Assembly (NCBI RefSeq): GCF_020911945.1
Contig: NZ_CP087135.1
Coordinates: forward strand, 2,840,001-2,904,000
Direction: 5' to 3'
Origin: Flavobacterium galactosidilyticum
Lineage (GTDB): Bacteria > Bacteroidota > Bacteroidia > Flavobacteriales > Flavobacteriaceae
DNA length: 64,000 bases
This document shows, one piece after another, positions 25,473 through 34,863 of the stretch. The position numbers and the translations under genes were made by a program. Positions within the stretch are counted from its first letter, which is position 1. Each line of letters opens with the position of its first letter. The notes under the pieces were generated by a model that saw nothing but the letters and a program-made list of their open reading frames with translations, ran no database searches and was not told where the DNA came from.

Positions 25473-26753
25473 ATGAAACTTTGGGAAAAAGGAATACCAA
25501 CAGATAAGCAAATCGAACAATTCACCGTTGGAAACGACAGAGAACTGGATTTAGTTTTAACCAAGTACGATGCATTGGGTTCTATTGCACATGCTAAAAT
25601 GCTAGGTCAAATTGGACTTTTAACTGATGCTGAGACACTTTCTCTAGTTTTGGCTTTAGAAGATATTATAACCGATGCTGAAAATGGAGATTTCGAAATT
25701 GAAGATAGCTTTGAAGATGTACATTCTAAAATCGAATATTTATTAACGATAAAACTAGGTGATGCTGGTAAAAAAATCCACACTGCACGTTCTCGTAACG
25801 ATCAAGTTCTAGTTGACGTAAATCTGTATTTAAAAGACGTTGTGAAAGACTTTAAAAGTCAAGTAAAGACCCTTTTTGATATATTGATGGAATCAGCTGA
25901 GAAGCATCAAAATGTTTTATTACCAGGCTATACGCATTTACAAATTGCAATGCCATCCTCTTTTGGAATGTGGTTTTCTGCTTATGCTGAAACATTGATT
26001 GATGATATAACAATGTTGAATGCAGCATTGAAAATTGTTGACCAAAACCCGTTAGGTTCTGCTGCTGGTTACGGTAGCTCGTTTCCTATCAACAGGACAT
26101 TTACAACTCAAGAATTAGGTTTCGAAACCTTAAAATACAATTCGGTTGCAGCCCAAATGAGTCGCGGCAAATCAGAAAAAACGATTGCTTTTGCCATGAG
26201 CAGCGTTGCAGCAACTTTGGCAAAATTTTCGATGGATGTATGTTTATACATGAGTCAAAATTTTGATTTTATTACGCTACCAGCACACCTTACAACAGGT
26301 TCGAGCATTATGCCTCACAAAAAAAATCCTGACGTTTTTGAATTGATTCGTGGAAAATGCAACAAAATTCAAGCTTTGCCTTATGAAATAACTTTGATTA
26401 CAAACAACTTACCCAGCGGCTATCACAGAGATTTACAACTATTGAAAGAGGGATTGTTTCCTGCCATTCAAAATCTAAAAGCTTGTTTAGATATTGCTAT
26501 ATTTTCGATCAAAGATATTACAGTTAAGGAAGGGATTTTGGAGGATAAAAAATACGATCATTTGTTTACAGTAGATTCGTTAAATGAAATGGTTGTTGAA
26601 GGAATGCCATTTAGAGATGCTTACAAAGCAGTTGCCGAACAGTTAGAAAACGGTACATTTCAATCTCCAAAAGAAACAAAACACACACACGAAGGAAGCA
26701 TAAATAATTTGTGTTTAAATGAAATTAAAGAAAAAATGAAACTTGCTTATTAA
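25473..26753 (+). CDS. argH: argininosuccinate lyase
   Basis: Splits argininosuccinate into arginine and fumarate, the last step of the pathway. The 426-residue protein begins MKLWEKGIPTDKQIEQFT and has the superfamily motif TTGSSIMPHKKNPDVFEL near residue 281, with the flexible loop that contains the catalytic Ser. Other conserved parts are HTARSRNDQVLVD near residue 106 and LPGYTHLQIAMP near 150. It is the last gene of the cluster: a clear terminator follows 24 bp after the stop. Confidence 0.96.
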   Translation: MKLWEKGIPTDKQIEQFTVGNDRELDLVLTKYDALGSIAHAKMLGQIGLLTDAETLSLVLALEDIITDAENGDFEIEDSFEDVHSKIEYLLTIKLGDAGKKIHTARSRNDQVLVDVNLYLKDVVKDFKSQVKTLFDILMESAEKHQNVLLPGYTHLQIAMPSSFGMWFSAYAETLIDDITMLNAALKIVDQNPLGSAAGYGSSFPINRTFTTQELGFETLKYNSVAAQMSRGKSEKTIAFAMSSVAATLAKFSMDVCLYMSQNFDFITLPAHLTTGSSIMPHKKNPDVFELIRGKCNKIQALPYEITLITNNLPSGYHRDLQLLKEGLFPAIQNLKACLDIAIFSIKDITVKEGILEDKKYDHLFTVDSLNEMVVEGMPFRDAYKAVAEQLENGTFQSPKETKHTHEGSINNLCLNEIKEKMKLAY

Positions 26754-26777
26754 AAAGTACAAAATCAATCACAAAAT

Positions 26778-26807
26778 AACGCACCATTAATTTGAGTGCG
26801 TTTTTTT
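26778..26807 (+). terminator. terminator of the arginine cluster
   Basis: AACGCAC (26778-26784) pairs with GTGCGTT (26796-26802), 11-nt loop, and seven Ts in a row. Confidence 0.85.
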
Positions 26808-26822
26808 ATGCAAAAAAAACTA

Positions 26823-26830
26823 TACTTTTG
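26823..26830 (+). promoter_or_regulatory. candidate -7 box for the DUF2157 pair
   Basis: TACTTTTG, 25 bp before the ATG at 26856 and just after the argH terminator. No TTG box at the expected distance. Confidence 0.5.
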
Positions 26831-26855
26831 ATTTTGTTAATCTTATACATTCTCC

Positions 26856-27845
26856 ATGGAAAAAATGAATGAGCAAGCAACTCAAAAGCTTTTTGATAAA
26901 GGATTAATTTCTAAAAAACAGTTTGACCAAATTACGAATTATCGTAATTTGAATGTCTTTTCTTTAAATGCAGAATTAAAAATATTTCTGTACGTATCAG
27001 TTCTATTATTCACATCGGGAATTGGCATTTTAGTCTATCAAAATATTGATACAATAGGTCATTCAATTATCATTTCCTTAATTGCAATTGTAACTGTACT
27101 ATGCTATTATTTTAGTTTTAAAAAAGTACCAAAATTTGAAAAAAATCAAACGCATTTTGTAAGTCCGGTGATGGAGTACATCGTTCTTACTGCAAATCTT
27201 TTGACTTGTATATTAATTGCTTATTTACAAATTCAATATAATACTTTTGGAACGCATTACGGACTTGCTACTATCATTCCCACCGCTATTGGACTGTTTT
27301 CTGGTTACTATTTTGATAACAAGAATATTCTTTCATTGGCTATAACAGGATTAGCTGCCTACATAGGATTAACTGTATCGCCACAAGCACTTTTACAAAA
27401 TGAAGTATACAATACAAATTCACTGAGTTACGCTGCAATCGGCTTAGGACTAGTTCTTATTATTTGGAATTATTACACTTCAAAAATTAATTTTAAAACA
27501 CATTTTGCATTAATATTGCTAACTTTTGCAGTTCACCTAATTGGAATTGCGTGTGTAAATAATGTTATTGATAGTAATTACTTCTTTACATTTTCAATTA
27601 TTTTAGGATTAGCAACCTATTATTTTTATATTTCTAGCTACAAAATTAAATCTGTTTCGCTATTCGTTTTTACTCTTCTTTATGGTTTTATAGGTTTAAA
27701 TATTACTCTATTTAAAATTATTGAGAATTTAAATCTAACTGATTTCTTTGAATTCATATTGGTATTAAGTCCGTTTTATTCAATTGGAGCAATTATACTT
27801 TTTATAATGATGATCAAAAAATTTAATTCCGAAATTAAAAAATGA
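26856..27845 (+). CDS. DUF2157-type integral membrane protein
   Basis: A 329-residue protein with a short N-terminal cytoplasmic helix region (LFDKGLISKKQFDQITNYRN) of the kind seen in DUF2157 proteins, then about ten transmembrane segments from residue 40 onward. No catalytic motif is seen and the function is unknown. Its stop overlaps the next start (ATGA), so the two membrane proteins are made together and may form a complex. It is separated from argH by a terminator and has its own promoter box. Confidence 0.75.
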   Translation: MEKMNEQATQKLFDKGLISKKQFDQITNYRNLNVFSLNAELKIFLYVSVLLFTSGIGILVYQNIDTIGHSIIISLIAIVTVLCYYFSFKKVPKFEKNQTHFVSPVMEYIVLTANLLTCILIAYLQIQYNTFGTHYGLATIIPTAIGLFSGYYFDNKNILSLAITGLAAYIGLTVSPQALLQNEVYNTNSLSYAAIGLGLVLIIWNYYTSKINFKTHFALILLTFAVHLIGIACVNNVIDSNYFFTFSIILGLATYYFYISSYKIKSVSLFVFTLLYGFIGLNITLFKIIENLNLTDFFEFILVLSPFYSIGAIILFIMMIKKFNSEIKK

Positions 27846-29005
27846 TAGCACAAGATAAGAGATTATTAGAAAATCAGTTTTTAGTTGCTGAAGCACATTC
27901 TTTATATAAAGCTAAATTTATAACAGAAGTACAATTCAGTGAAATTCAAAAAGCGATTCCGACGCCCAAAAAATCAAAAAATATTTTGCTGCGAATAGGA
28001 TTTGCATTTTTAGGAATGCTTTTATACGCCTCCATTTGCGGATTCATTTCTTTATTGGGGCTTAGGATTATAGACAACAGCTTTACGTTTTTTATTTTTG
28101 TTTATGCAGCTATTGGTTTTATTGGAGCCGAGTTTTTTGTACGACAAAATCACTCCGAACAAGGCCTAGACGATAGCTTTCTTATTATTGGTCAATTACT
28201 TTTGGGTGCAGGAATTGGAACTATTACTGATGGCTACGAACTTCCCGTTGCATTTGTTGCAACAATCGTTTCGCTCCTTACCTATTTACGATATATTAAT
28301 CGTGCTTCGATACTAATCTTTTGTATTGTTAGCACAGCGACTATTGCTTTCGGTATGTTTGAATTAGGCGCTTTAGGCAAAGCCACTTTGCCATTTATAT
28401 TAATGCTTTACGGACTAGCAATTTATTTTATTTGCAGAAAACTAACTAAAAATTTTCAATTTCCTTTTTATCATCAAGGAATACTTTTAGTTAAATATTT
28501 TGGGCTGATCTTATTTTACTTTGCTGGAAATTATTTAGTAGTTCGTGAACTTTCAGTCGTATTGTTAGGAAACGAAATTGCACCTAACTCGGACATTCCA
28601 TTTGCTTGGTTCTTTTATATTTTTACATTTATAGTGCCTGTAGCCTATACGTTTTATGGAATAAAACTATTCGAACGAGCTATATTGTGGATTGGATTCC
28701 TAACACTTGGATTTTCATTTTACACTATAGATTACTATTTTCTAGAAGTGCCCATTGAAATATATTTGACTTCAGGAGGTCTACTGCTTTTCGCAATTGC
28801 TTATTTCAGTATCAGAAAATTAAAAGATAAAACAAAAGGAATTACATTTCAATCCGATCGCTTTATCAATTCAAGTGATTTCTTGCATACAGAAGCTTTG
28901 ATTCTCACTTCTCAATTTGGATTAAAACCTGAAGCTACAATCGATTCTCCAATGGAATTTGGAGGAGGTGGTTTTAGCGGGGGCGGATCTAGTGGGGAAT
29001 TTTAA
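27842..29005 (+). CDS. DUF2157/DUF4401-like membrane protein with glycine-rich tail
   Basis: A 387-residue partner of the preceding protein. It begins with a cytoplasmic segment containing AEAHSLYKAKFITEVQFSEI, which resembles the same N-terminal module, followed by about ten hydrophobic helices. The C-terminus is soluble and ends FGGGGFSGGGSSGEF, a Gly/Ser-rich tail like that of TPM/YgcG-type proteins. The function is unknown. The 4-base ATGA overlap and shared topology suggest a two-subunit membrane complex; this is inference. Confidence 0.72.
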   Translation: MIAQDKRLLENQFLVAEAHSLYKAKFITEVQFSEIQKAIPTPKKSKNILLRIGFAFLGMLLYASICGFISLLGLRIIDNSFTFFIFVYAAIGFIGAEFFVRQNHSEQGLDDSFLIIGQLLLGAGIGTITDGYELPVAFVATIVSLLTYLRYINRASILIFCIVSTATIAFGMFELGALGKATLPFILMLYGLAIYFICRKLTKNFQFPFYHQGILLVKYFGLILFYFAGNYLVVRELSVVLLGNEIAPNSDIPFAWFFYIFTFIVPVAYTFYGIKLFERAILWIGFLTLGFSFYTIDYYFLEVPIEIYLTSGGLLLFAIAYFSIRKLKDKTKGITFQSDRFINSSDFLHTEALILTSQFGLKPEATIDSPMEFGGGGFSGGGSSGEF

Positions 29006-29056
29006 AAACCACAATTCACACATTGTATTTAAGTTTCTATTTGTGAATTGCGGTTT
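29006..29056. terminator. bidirectional terminator between convergent genes
   Basis: AAACCACAATTCACA (29006-29020) pairs with TGTGAATTGCGGTTT (29042-29056), 14 of 15 positions, and the odd pair becomes a G-U wobble on the minus strand. It serves the membrane-protein pair and ytxJ. Confidence 0.7.
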
Positions 29057-29074
29057 CCTTTTTAAGGCATAAAG

Positions 29075-29464
29075 CTATACTTTTTTACCTAATTCTTCAG
29101 CGTCAATATCACTATGTGAAACATGATATGTTGCTTTTCCATCTTTAATTAAAATCAGTTGTGGTGATTGATGTGTTATTCCAAACCGATGCGCTATTTC
29201 ATTAGAAACCTCTCTATTAGCAATTAAATCTAAAAAATAAAGCGTAACTTTACCAGAGCTATCAAACTCATTTTCGAACTGCTTTAGCGCCATTCTGCTT
29301 ATACTGCAACGCGTACTGTGTTTGAAAATTGCTACTGCTTTTTCACTAGATAACGTACTAATTTCATTTAACTGTCCTAAATCAGTAAGCTCGATCCAAT
29401 TGATTTTGCTTTCTTTTGATCCATTGTCGTCTGAACTACTAAACATATTTTTAAAAAAACTCAT
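29075..29464 (-). CDS. ytxJ: bacillithiol-system redox protein, YtxJ family
   Basis: A 129-residue thioredoxin-fold protein proposed to act as a monothiol bacilliredoxin, removing bacillithiol from mixed disulfides. The active-site region is AIFKHSTRCSISRMAL, with a single Cys, C53, and no second Cys nearby. The cis-Pro-type turn is in THQSPQLILIKDG. Bacillithiol is known in Flavobacteria, but no bshA/B/C gene is in the window. The gene is alone, and a 17-bp palindrome covers the bases just before its start codon. Confidence 0.85.
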   Translation of the reverse strand: MSFFKNMFSSSDDNGSKESKINWIELTDLGQLNEISTLSSEKAVAIFKHSTRCSISRMALKQFENEFDSSGKVTLYFLDLIANREVSNEIAHRFGITHQSPQLILIKDGKATYHVSHSDIDAEELGKKV

Positions 29465-29467
29465 AAT

Positions 29468-29484
29468 TGTCTTATTTTAAGACA
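29468..29484 (-). promoter_or_regulatory. palindrome abutting the ytxJ start
   Basis: TGTCTTATTTTAAGACA has 7-bp arms around TTT and ends three bases from the ytxJ ATG. It could bind a regulator or fold in the mRNA and hide the start. A second, weaker dyad CATTT/AAATG follows at 29483-29502. Confidence 0.45.
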
Positions 29485-29608
29485 TTTTGACGTTTTGAAA
29501 TGATAAAAATCATGAAAATTCTGTCAATTTGTCTGTATTATTGTGATGGAATATAAATTGAATACTAAATGTCAAAGTTAGTCAAATAACAACAAAACTC
29601 GTAAAATC

Positions 29609-32212
29609 ATGAACATAAATAAATTCACTATTAAATCCCAGGAAGCGATTCAGCTTTCACAACAATTGGCGCAAAGCCACGGGCAGCAACAAATAGAAAA
29701 TGAACATATTTTCAAGGCAATTTTTGAAGTCGATGAGAATGTAGCTCCTTTTATATTGAAAAAACTGAACGTGAATGTCCCTTTATTTATTCAAATATTA
29801 GATAGCACTATTCAGAGTTTTCCTAAAGTTTCTGGTGGTGAAATAATGTTATCCAGAACAGCAAACACCGCTCTGAATGAAGCCGAAATTATTGCAAAAA
29901 AGATGAATGATGAATTCGTTTCGATAGAGCATTTAATTTTAGCCATTTTTGATTCAAAAACAAAAGCAGCGCAAATCTTAAAAGATCAAGGTGTAACAGG
30001 AAAAGGACTTAAAGCCGCAATCGATGAATTGCGTAAAGGAGAAAGAGTAACATCGGCATCCGCTGAGGAAACCTATAACTCTCTAAATAAATACGCAAAA
30101 AACCTAAATGAATTAGCTCGAAATGGAAAACTAGATCCAGTGATAGGACGTGATGAAGAAATTCGTCGTGTATTACAGATTTTAATGCGTAGAACTAAAA
30201 ACAACCCAATGCTAGTGGGAGAACCTGGAGTGGGTAAAACCGCCATTGCAGAAGGTTTAGCACATCGAATTGTGGACGGAGATGTTCCAGATAATTTAAA
30301 AGACAAAATCGTTTATTCGCTAGATATGGGAGCGCTGATTGCTGGTGCAAAATTCAAAGGAGAATTTGAAGAGCGTTTGAAAGCTGTCGTTAAAGAAGTA
30401 ACTTCTTCTGAAGGTGATATTGTATTATTCATTGACGAAATTCATACGCTTGTAGGTGCTGGTGGTGGCGAAGGTGCTATGGACGCTGCTAATATTTTAA
30501 AACCAGCTTTGGCTCGTGGAGAACTTCGCGCTATTGGTGCGACAACATTAGATGAATATCAAAAATATTTTGAAAAAGATAAAGCATTAGAAAGACGTTT
30601 CCAGAAAATAATGGTCGAAGAACCAGATACAGAAAGTGCCATTTCTATTTTGCGTGGTATTAAGGAAAAATACGAGACGCATCATAAAGTTCAAATAAAA
30701 GATGACGCCATTATTGCTGCTGTTGAATTATCACAACGTTACATTACGAACCGTTTTCTTCCAGACAAAGCGATTGACTTAATGGATGAAGCGGCTTCAA
30801 AACTGCGTATGGAAATCAACTCAAAACCCGAAGAATTAGATGTTTTAGATCGAAAAATCATGCAGTTAGAAATTGAAATCGAAGCGATCAAACGAGAAAA
30901 GGACGAAAGCAAACTCAAAATTTTGGGAATGGATTTGGCTAATCTCAAAGAAGATCGTAACGAAATTTATGCTAAATGGAAATCTGAAAAAGATGTAGTT
31001 GATAACATTCAAACGGTAAAAACAGAAATTGAAGACTTTAAATATGAAGCAGAACGTGCAGAACGTGATGGTGATTATGGAAAAGTAGCTGAAATTCGTT
31101 ACGGTAAAATCAAAGAAGCGCAGGAAAGATTAGACATTCTAATCAAAGAATTACAAGAAAATCAATCTGGAACTTCATTGATAAAAGAAGAAGTTACTCG
31201 CGAGGACATTGCTGAAGTAGTAGCAAAATGGACAGGAATTCCAGTTATGAAAATGCTTCAAGGGGAACGTGAAAAACTACTTAAACTGGAAGCTGAATTA
31301 CATCAACGTGTCGTAGGTCAAGAGGAAGCTATTGAGGCAGTAAGTGACGCAGTTCGCCGAAGCCGCGCTGGTTTGCAGGATATGAAAAAGCCTGTTGGAA
31401 CTTTCCTTTTCCTTGGAACCACAGGAGTAGGAAAAACAGAATTAGCAAAAGCGTTAGCCGAATATCTATTTGATGATGAAAATGCAATGACTAGAATTGA
31501 CATGAGCGAATATCAAGAACGTCATAGTGTAAGCCGCCTAGTTGGTGCGCCTCCGGGATATGTGGGTTATGATGAAGGTGGGCAATTAACAGAAGCGGTG
31601 AGAAGAAAACCGTATTCTGTAATTTTATTAGACGAAATTGAAAAAGCACATCCTGATACGTTTAATATTTTGCTTCAAGTACTAGATGAAGGACGTTTGA
31701 CAGATAATAAAGGACGTCTAGCCGATTTTAAAAATACAATTATCATCATGACTTCCAATATGGGAAGCCAAATCATTCAGGATAAATTTGAGAATCTAAA
31801 AGGTGGTGTAGAAGCTGCAACTGAAGCTGCAAAAGTAGAAGTACTAGGTTTATTGAAGCAAACGGTTCGTCCAGAATTCATCAATCGTATTGATGAAATT
31901 GTAATGTTTACGCCACTTACCAATGAAAACATTGCTAAAATTGTAAGTTTACAACTTAAAAGTGTTACTAAAATGCTTGCACTTCAAGGCATAACAATGG
32001 ATGCTACTCCTGAAGCAATTGCTTATTTGACAGAGAAAGGATATGATCCGCAATTTGGAGCTAGACCAGTGAAAAGAGTTATTCAAAGAGATGTTCTTAA
32101 TGAGCTTTCGAAAGAAATATTATCTGGTAAAATCACTACAGATAGCATTGTTCTAATTGATGCGTTTGATGGAAAATTAGTTTTTAGAAATCAAACCGAG
32201 TTAGTCAATTAA
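29609..32212 (+). CDS. clpB: ATP-dependent disaggregase ClpB
   Basis: Hsp100 chaperone that dissolves protein aggregates with DnaK. The 867-residue protein has the Clp N-domain (1-145), AAA1 with Walker [10 protein letters not shown] near 205 and Walker [13 protein letters not shown] near 275, the ClpB middle coiled coil (about 405-525, which separates ClpB from ClpA), and AAA2 with GTTGVGKTE near 608 and [16 protein letters not shown] near 675. It ends with the ClpB sensor-2 segment [11 protein letters not shown]. The gene is alone, with a double palindrome and a terminator behind it. Confidence 0.97.
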   Translation: MNINKFTIKSQEAIQLSQQLAQSHGQQQIENEHIFKAIFEVDENVAPFILKKLNVNVPLFIQILDSTIQSFPKVSGGEIMLSRTANTALNEAEIIAKKMNDEFVSIEHLILAIFDSKTKAAQILKDQGVTGKGLKAAIDELRKGERVTSASAEETYNSLNKYAKNLNELARNGKLDPVIGRDEEIRRVLQILMRRTKNNPMLVGEPGVGKTAIAEGLAHRIVDGDVPDNLKDKIVYSLDMGALIAGAKFKGEFEERLKAVVKEVTSSEGDIVLFIDEIHTLVGAGGGEGAMDAANILKPALARGELRAIGATTLDEYQKYFEKDKALERRFQKIMVEEPDTESAISILRGIKEKYETHHKVQIKDDAIIAAVELSQRYITNRFLPDKAIDLMDEAASKLRMEINSKPEELDVLDRKIMQLEIEIEAIKREKDESKLKILGMDLANLKEDRNEIYAKWKSEKDVVDNIQTVKTEIEDFKYEAERAERDGDYGKVAEIRYGKIKEAQERLDILIKELQENQSGTSLIKEEVTREDIAEVVAKWTGIPVMKMLQGEREKLLKLEAELHQRVVGQEEAIEAVSDAVRRSRAGLQDMKKPVGTFLFLGTTGVGKTELAKALAEYLFDDENAMTRIDMSEYQERHSVSRLVGAPPGYVGYDEGGQLTEAVRRKPYSVILLDEIEKAHPDTFNILLQVLDEGRLTDNKGRLADFKNTIIIMTSNMGSQIIQDKFENLKGGVEAATEAAKVEVLGLLKQTVRPEFINRIDEIVMFTPLTNENIAKIVSLQLKSVTKMLALQGITMDATPEAIAYLTEKGYDPQFGARPVKRVIQRDVLNELSKEILSGKITTDSIVLIDAFDGKLVFRNQTELVN

Positions 32213-32218
32213 ATAAAA

Positions 32219-32251
32219 AACTTTGCCAAAGTTTAGAACTTTGGCAAAGTT
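32219..32251 (+). repeat. double palindrome behind clpB
   Basis: AACTTTGCCAAAGTT (32219-32233), TAG, AACTTTGGCAAAGTT (32237-32251). Each 15-mer is itself a near-perfect palindrome, and the two are exact inverted copies of each other, so the RNA can form one long hairpin or two small ones. No T-tract follows; the true terminator is next. Confidence 0.8.
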
Positions 32252-32257
32252 GATCAA

Positions 32258-32290
32258 AATCACCAGTAGGACAGCTGGTGATTTTTTTTA
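32258..32290 (+). terminator. intrinsic terminator of clpB
   Basis: AATCACCAG (32258-32266) pairs with CTGGTGATT (32275-32283) and continues into a run of Ts. Confidence 0.85.
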
Positions 32291-32307
32291 TACGCTAGAG
32301 TAAAGAA

Positions 32308-32589
32308 TTAAAACAGCTTATAAATTCTATTAATTGGAATTCTAACGCCCTGTTTTAAAACAACATTTTTATCTGTAACAGCCCAAACTGTAGTATCTAC
32401 TTTATATTTAGTTTCAGTATCTTCAAAGAAAATTTGAATTTTAGAATGCTCTAAATTACCTAATGCTAAAGCCCTATTAATTTCACCAATCCTAGTTTTT
32501 TTCTCGCTATCGTCTTCAAGAACATCTGAAACAGGAAATTTAAGAAGTTCTATATCTTCTTTATCAATTATTTTGAATTCATCTGACAT
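32308..32589 (-). CDS. conserved-looking small protein of unknown function
   Basis: A 93-residue acidic protein. The N-terminus MSDEFKIIDKEDIELLKF is followed by a helix-rich section (KTRIGEINRALALGNLEHSK) and a beta-rich C-terminal half, VDTTVWAVTDKNVVLKQGVR, ending with a basic RIPINRIYKLF. No signal peptide, no transmembrane helix and no cysteine. The gene has its own promoter and a hairpin in the leader, and a plausible stop facing the clpB terminator. I know of similar flavobacterial hypothetical proteins but no function. Confidence 0.75.
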   Translation of the reverse strand: MSDEFKIIDKEDIELLKFPVSDVLEDDSEKKTRIGEINRALALGNLEHSKIQIFFEDTETKYKVDTTVWAVTDKNVVLKQGVRIPINRIYKLF

Positions 32590-32634
32590 ATTTTTAAAAT
32601 TTAAATTAGTTACAAATTCACACTTTTTCAGGAG

Positions 32635-32656
32635 AAGCTTTTTACTTAAAAAGCTT
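32635..32656 (-). promoter_or_regulatory. hairpin in the leader of the 93-residue gene
   Basis: AAGCTTTTT, four bases, AAAAAGCTT: a perfect 9-bp stem 46 nt upstream of the start, near the predicted 5' end of the transcript. Confidence 0.5.
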
Positions 32657-32667
32657 TACTAAATATA

Positions 32668-32701
32668 CAAAAATAAACGCTCTACTTTTTATTTACACCA
32701 A
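32668..32701 (-). promoter_or_regulatory. promoter of the 93-residue gene
   Basis: Minus strand TTG (32701-32699), a 23-bp spacer, then TATTTTTG (32675-32668). Spacing is at the long end. The leader would be about 75 nt. Confidence 0.5.
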
Positions 32702-32876
32702 TATAAAATTAACTTTTTAACCTAATAAACGTGTTTAAAAAATTGATTAGTTACTGATTCCACAATTGTATAATTATTTTTTCATTCAATTTTAGTTGTT
32801 AAAATGCAGTGCAACAAACTCATAGCTAATTTATACTTTTCCCAATACTCAATTTTATAATCGCTGTAAAATTCAC
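32702..32876. other. spacer between the 93-residue gene and aguB
   Basis: The remainder of the 314-bp divergent gap is AT-rich and without repeats, hairpins or ORFs that I can support. Confidence 0.4.
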
Positions 32877-32884
32877 TATTTTTG
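32877..32884 (+). promoter_or_regulatory. candidate -7 box of the aguBA operon
   Basis: TATTTTTG, 19 bp before the aguB ATG. No clear TTG at the usual distance. Confidence 0.55.
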
Positions 32885-32903
32885 CAGTTAAATTTTTTTA
32901 GCC

Positions 32904-33791
32904 ATGCCAAACAAGAAATACAAAATAGCAGTTATTCAACTAAATCTTAACGATATTGCCGAAAACAACCTAAAAAAATGTTTAAGTTGGGTTCGTGATG
33001 CTGCTAAACTTGGTGCCGAAGTGATTTCGCTACCAGAATTATATAGTAGTCATTACTTTTGCCAAAGCGAAGATGTAGATAATTTTGCATTAGCTGAGCC
33101 TTTATATAGTACTTCGTTTACTGCTTTTAGCGCTTTAGCAAAAGAGTTAGGCGTTGTAATAATCGTTCCTTTTTTCGAAAAGAGAATGGCAGGTATTTAT
33201 CACAATAGTGCTTATATCATTGATACTGATGGCTCTGAAGCAGGTTTGTATCGTAAAATGCACATACCAGACGATCCTCATTTCTACGAGAAATTCTATT
33301 TTACTCCTGGTGATTTAGGTTTCAAAACTATTCCTACTAAAAAAGGAAAAATTGGAACATTGATTTGTTGGGATCAGTGGTATCCAGAAGCGGCTCGTTT
33401 GACTGCCTTAGGCGGTTCAGAAGTTTTATTTTATCCAACAGCTATTGGATGGCATCCAGGGGAAAAAGAGCAGTATGGCGAGAACCAATATGGCGCTTGG
33501 ATGAATGTAATGAAAGGTCACGCTGTTGCAAATGGTGTATATGTAGCTGCAGCAAACAGAATAGGTTTAGAGCAATATTTACCTGATACAGATGGAATAC
33601 AGTTTTGGGGAGCTTCATTTATTGCGGGACCACAAGGTGAAATTTTGGCGCAAGCCTCACATGATAAAGAAGAAATACTTATCGCAGAAGTTGATTTAGA
33701 TTTACAAGAAAATGTACGTCAGAACTGGCCATTTTTTAGAGATAGAAGAATTGACGCTTTTGGTGACATTACAAAAAGAGCAATAGATTAA
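32904..33791 (+). CDS. aguB: N-carbamoylputrescine amidase
   Basis: Nitrilase-family hydrolase that turns N-carbamoylputrescine into putrescine, carbon dioxide and ammonia. The 295-residue protein carries the E-K-C triad as E45 (SLPELYSSHYFC), K118 (LYRKMHIPDD) and C155 (GTLICWDQWYPE). These surroundings, and the next gene aguA, point to AguB over other carbon-nitrogen hydrolases. aguA begins three bases after its stop; together they convert agmatine to putrescine. Confidence 0.93.
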   Translation: MPNKKYKIAVIQLNLNDIAENNLKKCLSWVRDAAKLGAEVISLPELYSSHYFCQSEDVDNFALAEPLYSTSFTAFSALAKELGVVIIVPFFEKRMAGIYHNSAYIIDTDGSEAGLYRKMHIPDDPHFYEKFYFTPGDLGFKTIPTKKGKIGTLICWDQWYPEAARLTALGGSEVLFYPTAIGWHPGEKEQYGENQYGAWMNVMKGHAVANGVYVAAANRIGLEQYLPDTDGIQFWGASFIAGPQGEILAQASHDKEEILIAEVDLDLQENVRQNWPFFRDRRIDAFGDITKRAID

Positions 33792-33794
33792 TTT

Positions 33795-34835
33795 ATGAGT
33801 ACAAATAACAGAAGATTTCCTGCAGAATGGGAAAAGCAACAAGGGATTTTACTTTGTTTTCCACATAATGGCAATGATTGGCCAGGTAAATACGAAGCCG
33901 TTAAATGGGCTTTCGTAGAATTCATTAAAAAAGTAGCTACTTTCGAGGAAGTGTTTTTAATGGTAGCTGATGAGAATCAAAAGGAGAAAGTTAGCGTAAT
34001 GCTCGAAACTGCTCATGTAGATCTAAGCAAAGTTTCCTATATCATTCAAAAAACGAATAGAAGTTGGATGCGTGATTCTGGTCCTATTATCGTTAAAAAC
34101 GGAGAGCATAGAGAAGCATTAAACTTTAATTTTAATGGTTGGGCAAAGTACAAAAACATTCAATTAGACAAACATGTTCCCACTAAAGTAGGCGAGTTTC
34201 TAAATATTCCTGTTACGCAAGTAATTTATAAAGGGAAACCAGTAATTGTTGAAGGCGGTGCGATTGATACCAATGGTAGAGGTACTTTATTGACTTCAGA
34301 AGAGTGTTTGATGCATCCTGATATACAAGTTAGGAATCCAAATTTCAGCAAAGAAGATTACGAAGCAGTCTTCAAAGAATATCTTGGAATCACAAATGTT
34401 ATTTGGCTAGGTGACGGCGTTGAAGGCGATGATACACACGGACATATTGATGATTTATGCCGTTTTGTAAACGAAGATACCATTGTTACTATTGTAGAAA
34501 CTGATCCACAAGATCATAACTACAAACCTTTGCAAGACAACTTAAAAAGGTTACAAAATGCTAAATTAGAAAATGGTAAATCACCTGTAATTGTGGCTTT
34601 ACCAATGCCAAAACGTTTGGATTTTGAAGGATTGAGATTACCGGCTAGTTATGCTAATTTCTTGATTTTAAACAATTCAGTGTTGGTTCCTACTTTCAAC
34701 GATTCAAATGATCGAGTAGCTTTAAATATAATTTCAGAATGTTTCCCTGATCGAGAAATCATAGGGATTAGTTGTACTGATTTTATTTGGGGTTTTGGCA
34801 CATTACACTGTTTAAGCCAGCAAATTCCTGAATAA
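33795..34835 (+). CDS. aguA: agmatine deiminase
   Basis: Converts agmatine to N-carbamoylputrescine and ammonia. The 346-residue guanidino-modifying enzyme has TNRSWMRDSGPI near residue 90, EGGAIDTNGRGTLL near 153, DGVEGDDTHGHIDDLCRF near 210 and the catalytic Cys, C339, in GFGTLHCLSQQ close to the C-terminus. It forms an operon with aguB. Agmatine would come from arginine by a decarboxylase that is not in this window. A bidirectional terminator follows. Confidence 0.95.
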   Translation: MSTNNRRFPAEWEKQQGILLCFPHNGNDWPGKYEAVKWAFVEFIKKVATFEEVFLMVADENQKEKVSVMLETAHVDLSKVSYIIQKTNRSWMRDSGPIIVKNGEHREALNFNFNGWAKYKNIQLDKHVPTKVGEFLNIPVTQVIYKGKPVIVEGGAIDTNGRGTLLTSEECLMHPDIQVRNPNFSKEDYEAVFKEYLGITNVIWLGDGVEGDDTHGHIDDLCRFVNEDTIVTIVETDPQDHNYKPLQDNLKRLQNAKLENGKSPVIVALPMPKRLDFEGLRLPASYANFLILNNSVLVPTFNDSNDRVALNIISECFPDREIIGISCTDFIWGFGTLHCLSQQIPE

Positions 34836-34863
34836 ATTTCAGAATATAAAATAGGATAAACAA

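Noticed and set aside
30073..31503. Minus-strand ORFs inside clpB
   Set aside because: Shadows with Ser/Arg/Ile-rich translations; no motifs or promoters.
33365..33586. 73-codon ORF inside aguB
   Set aside because: Out-of-frame shadow of a clearly conserved gene.
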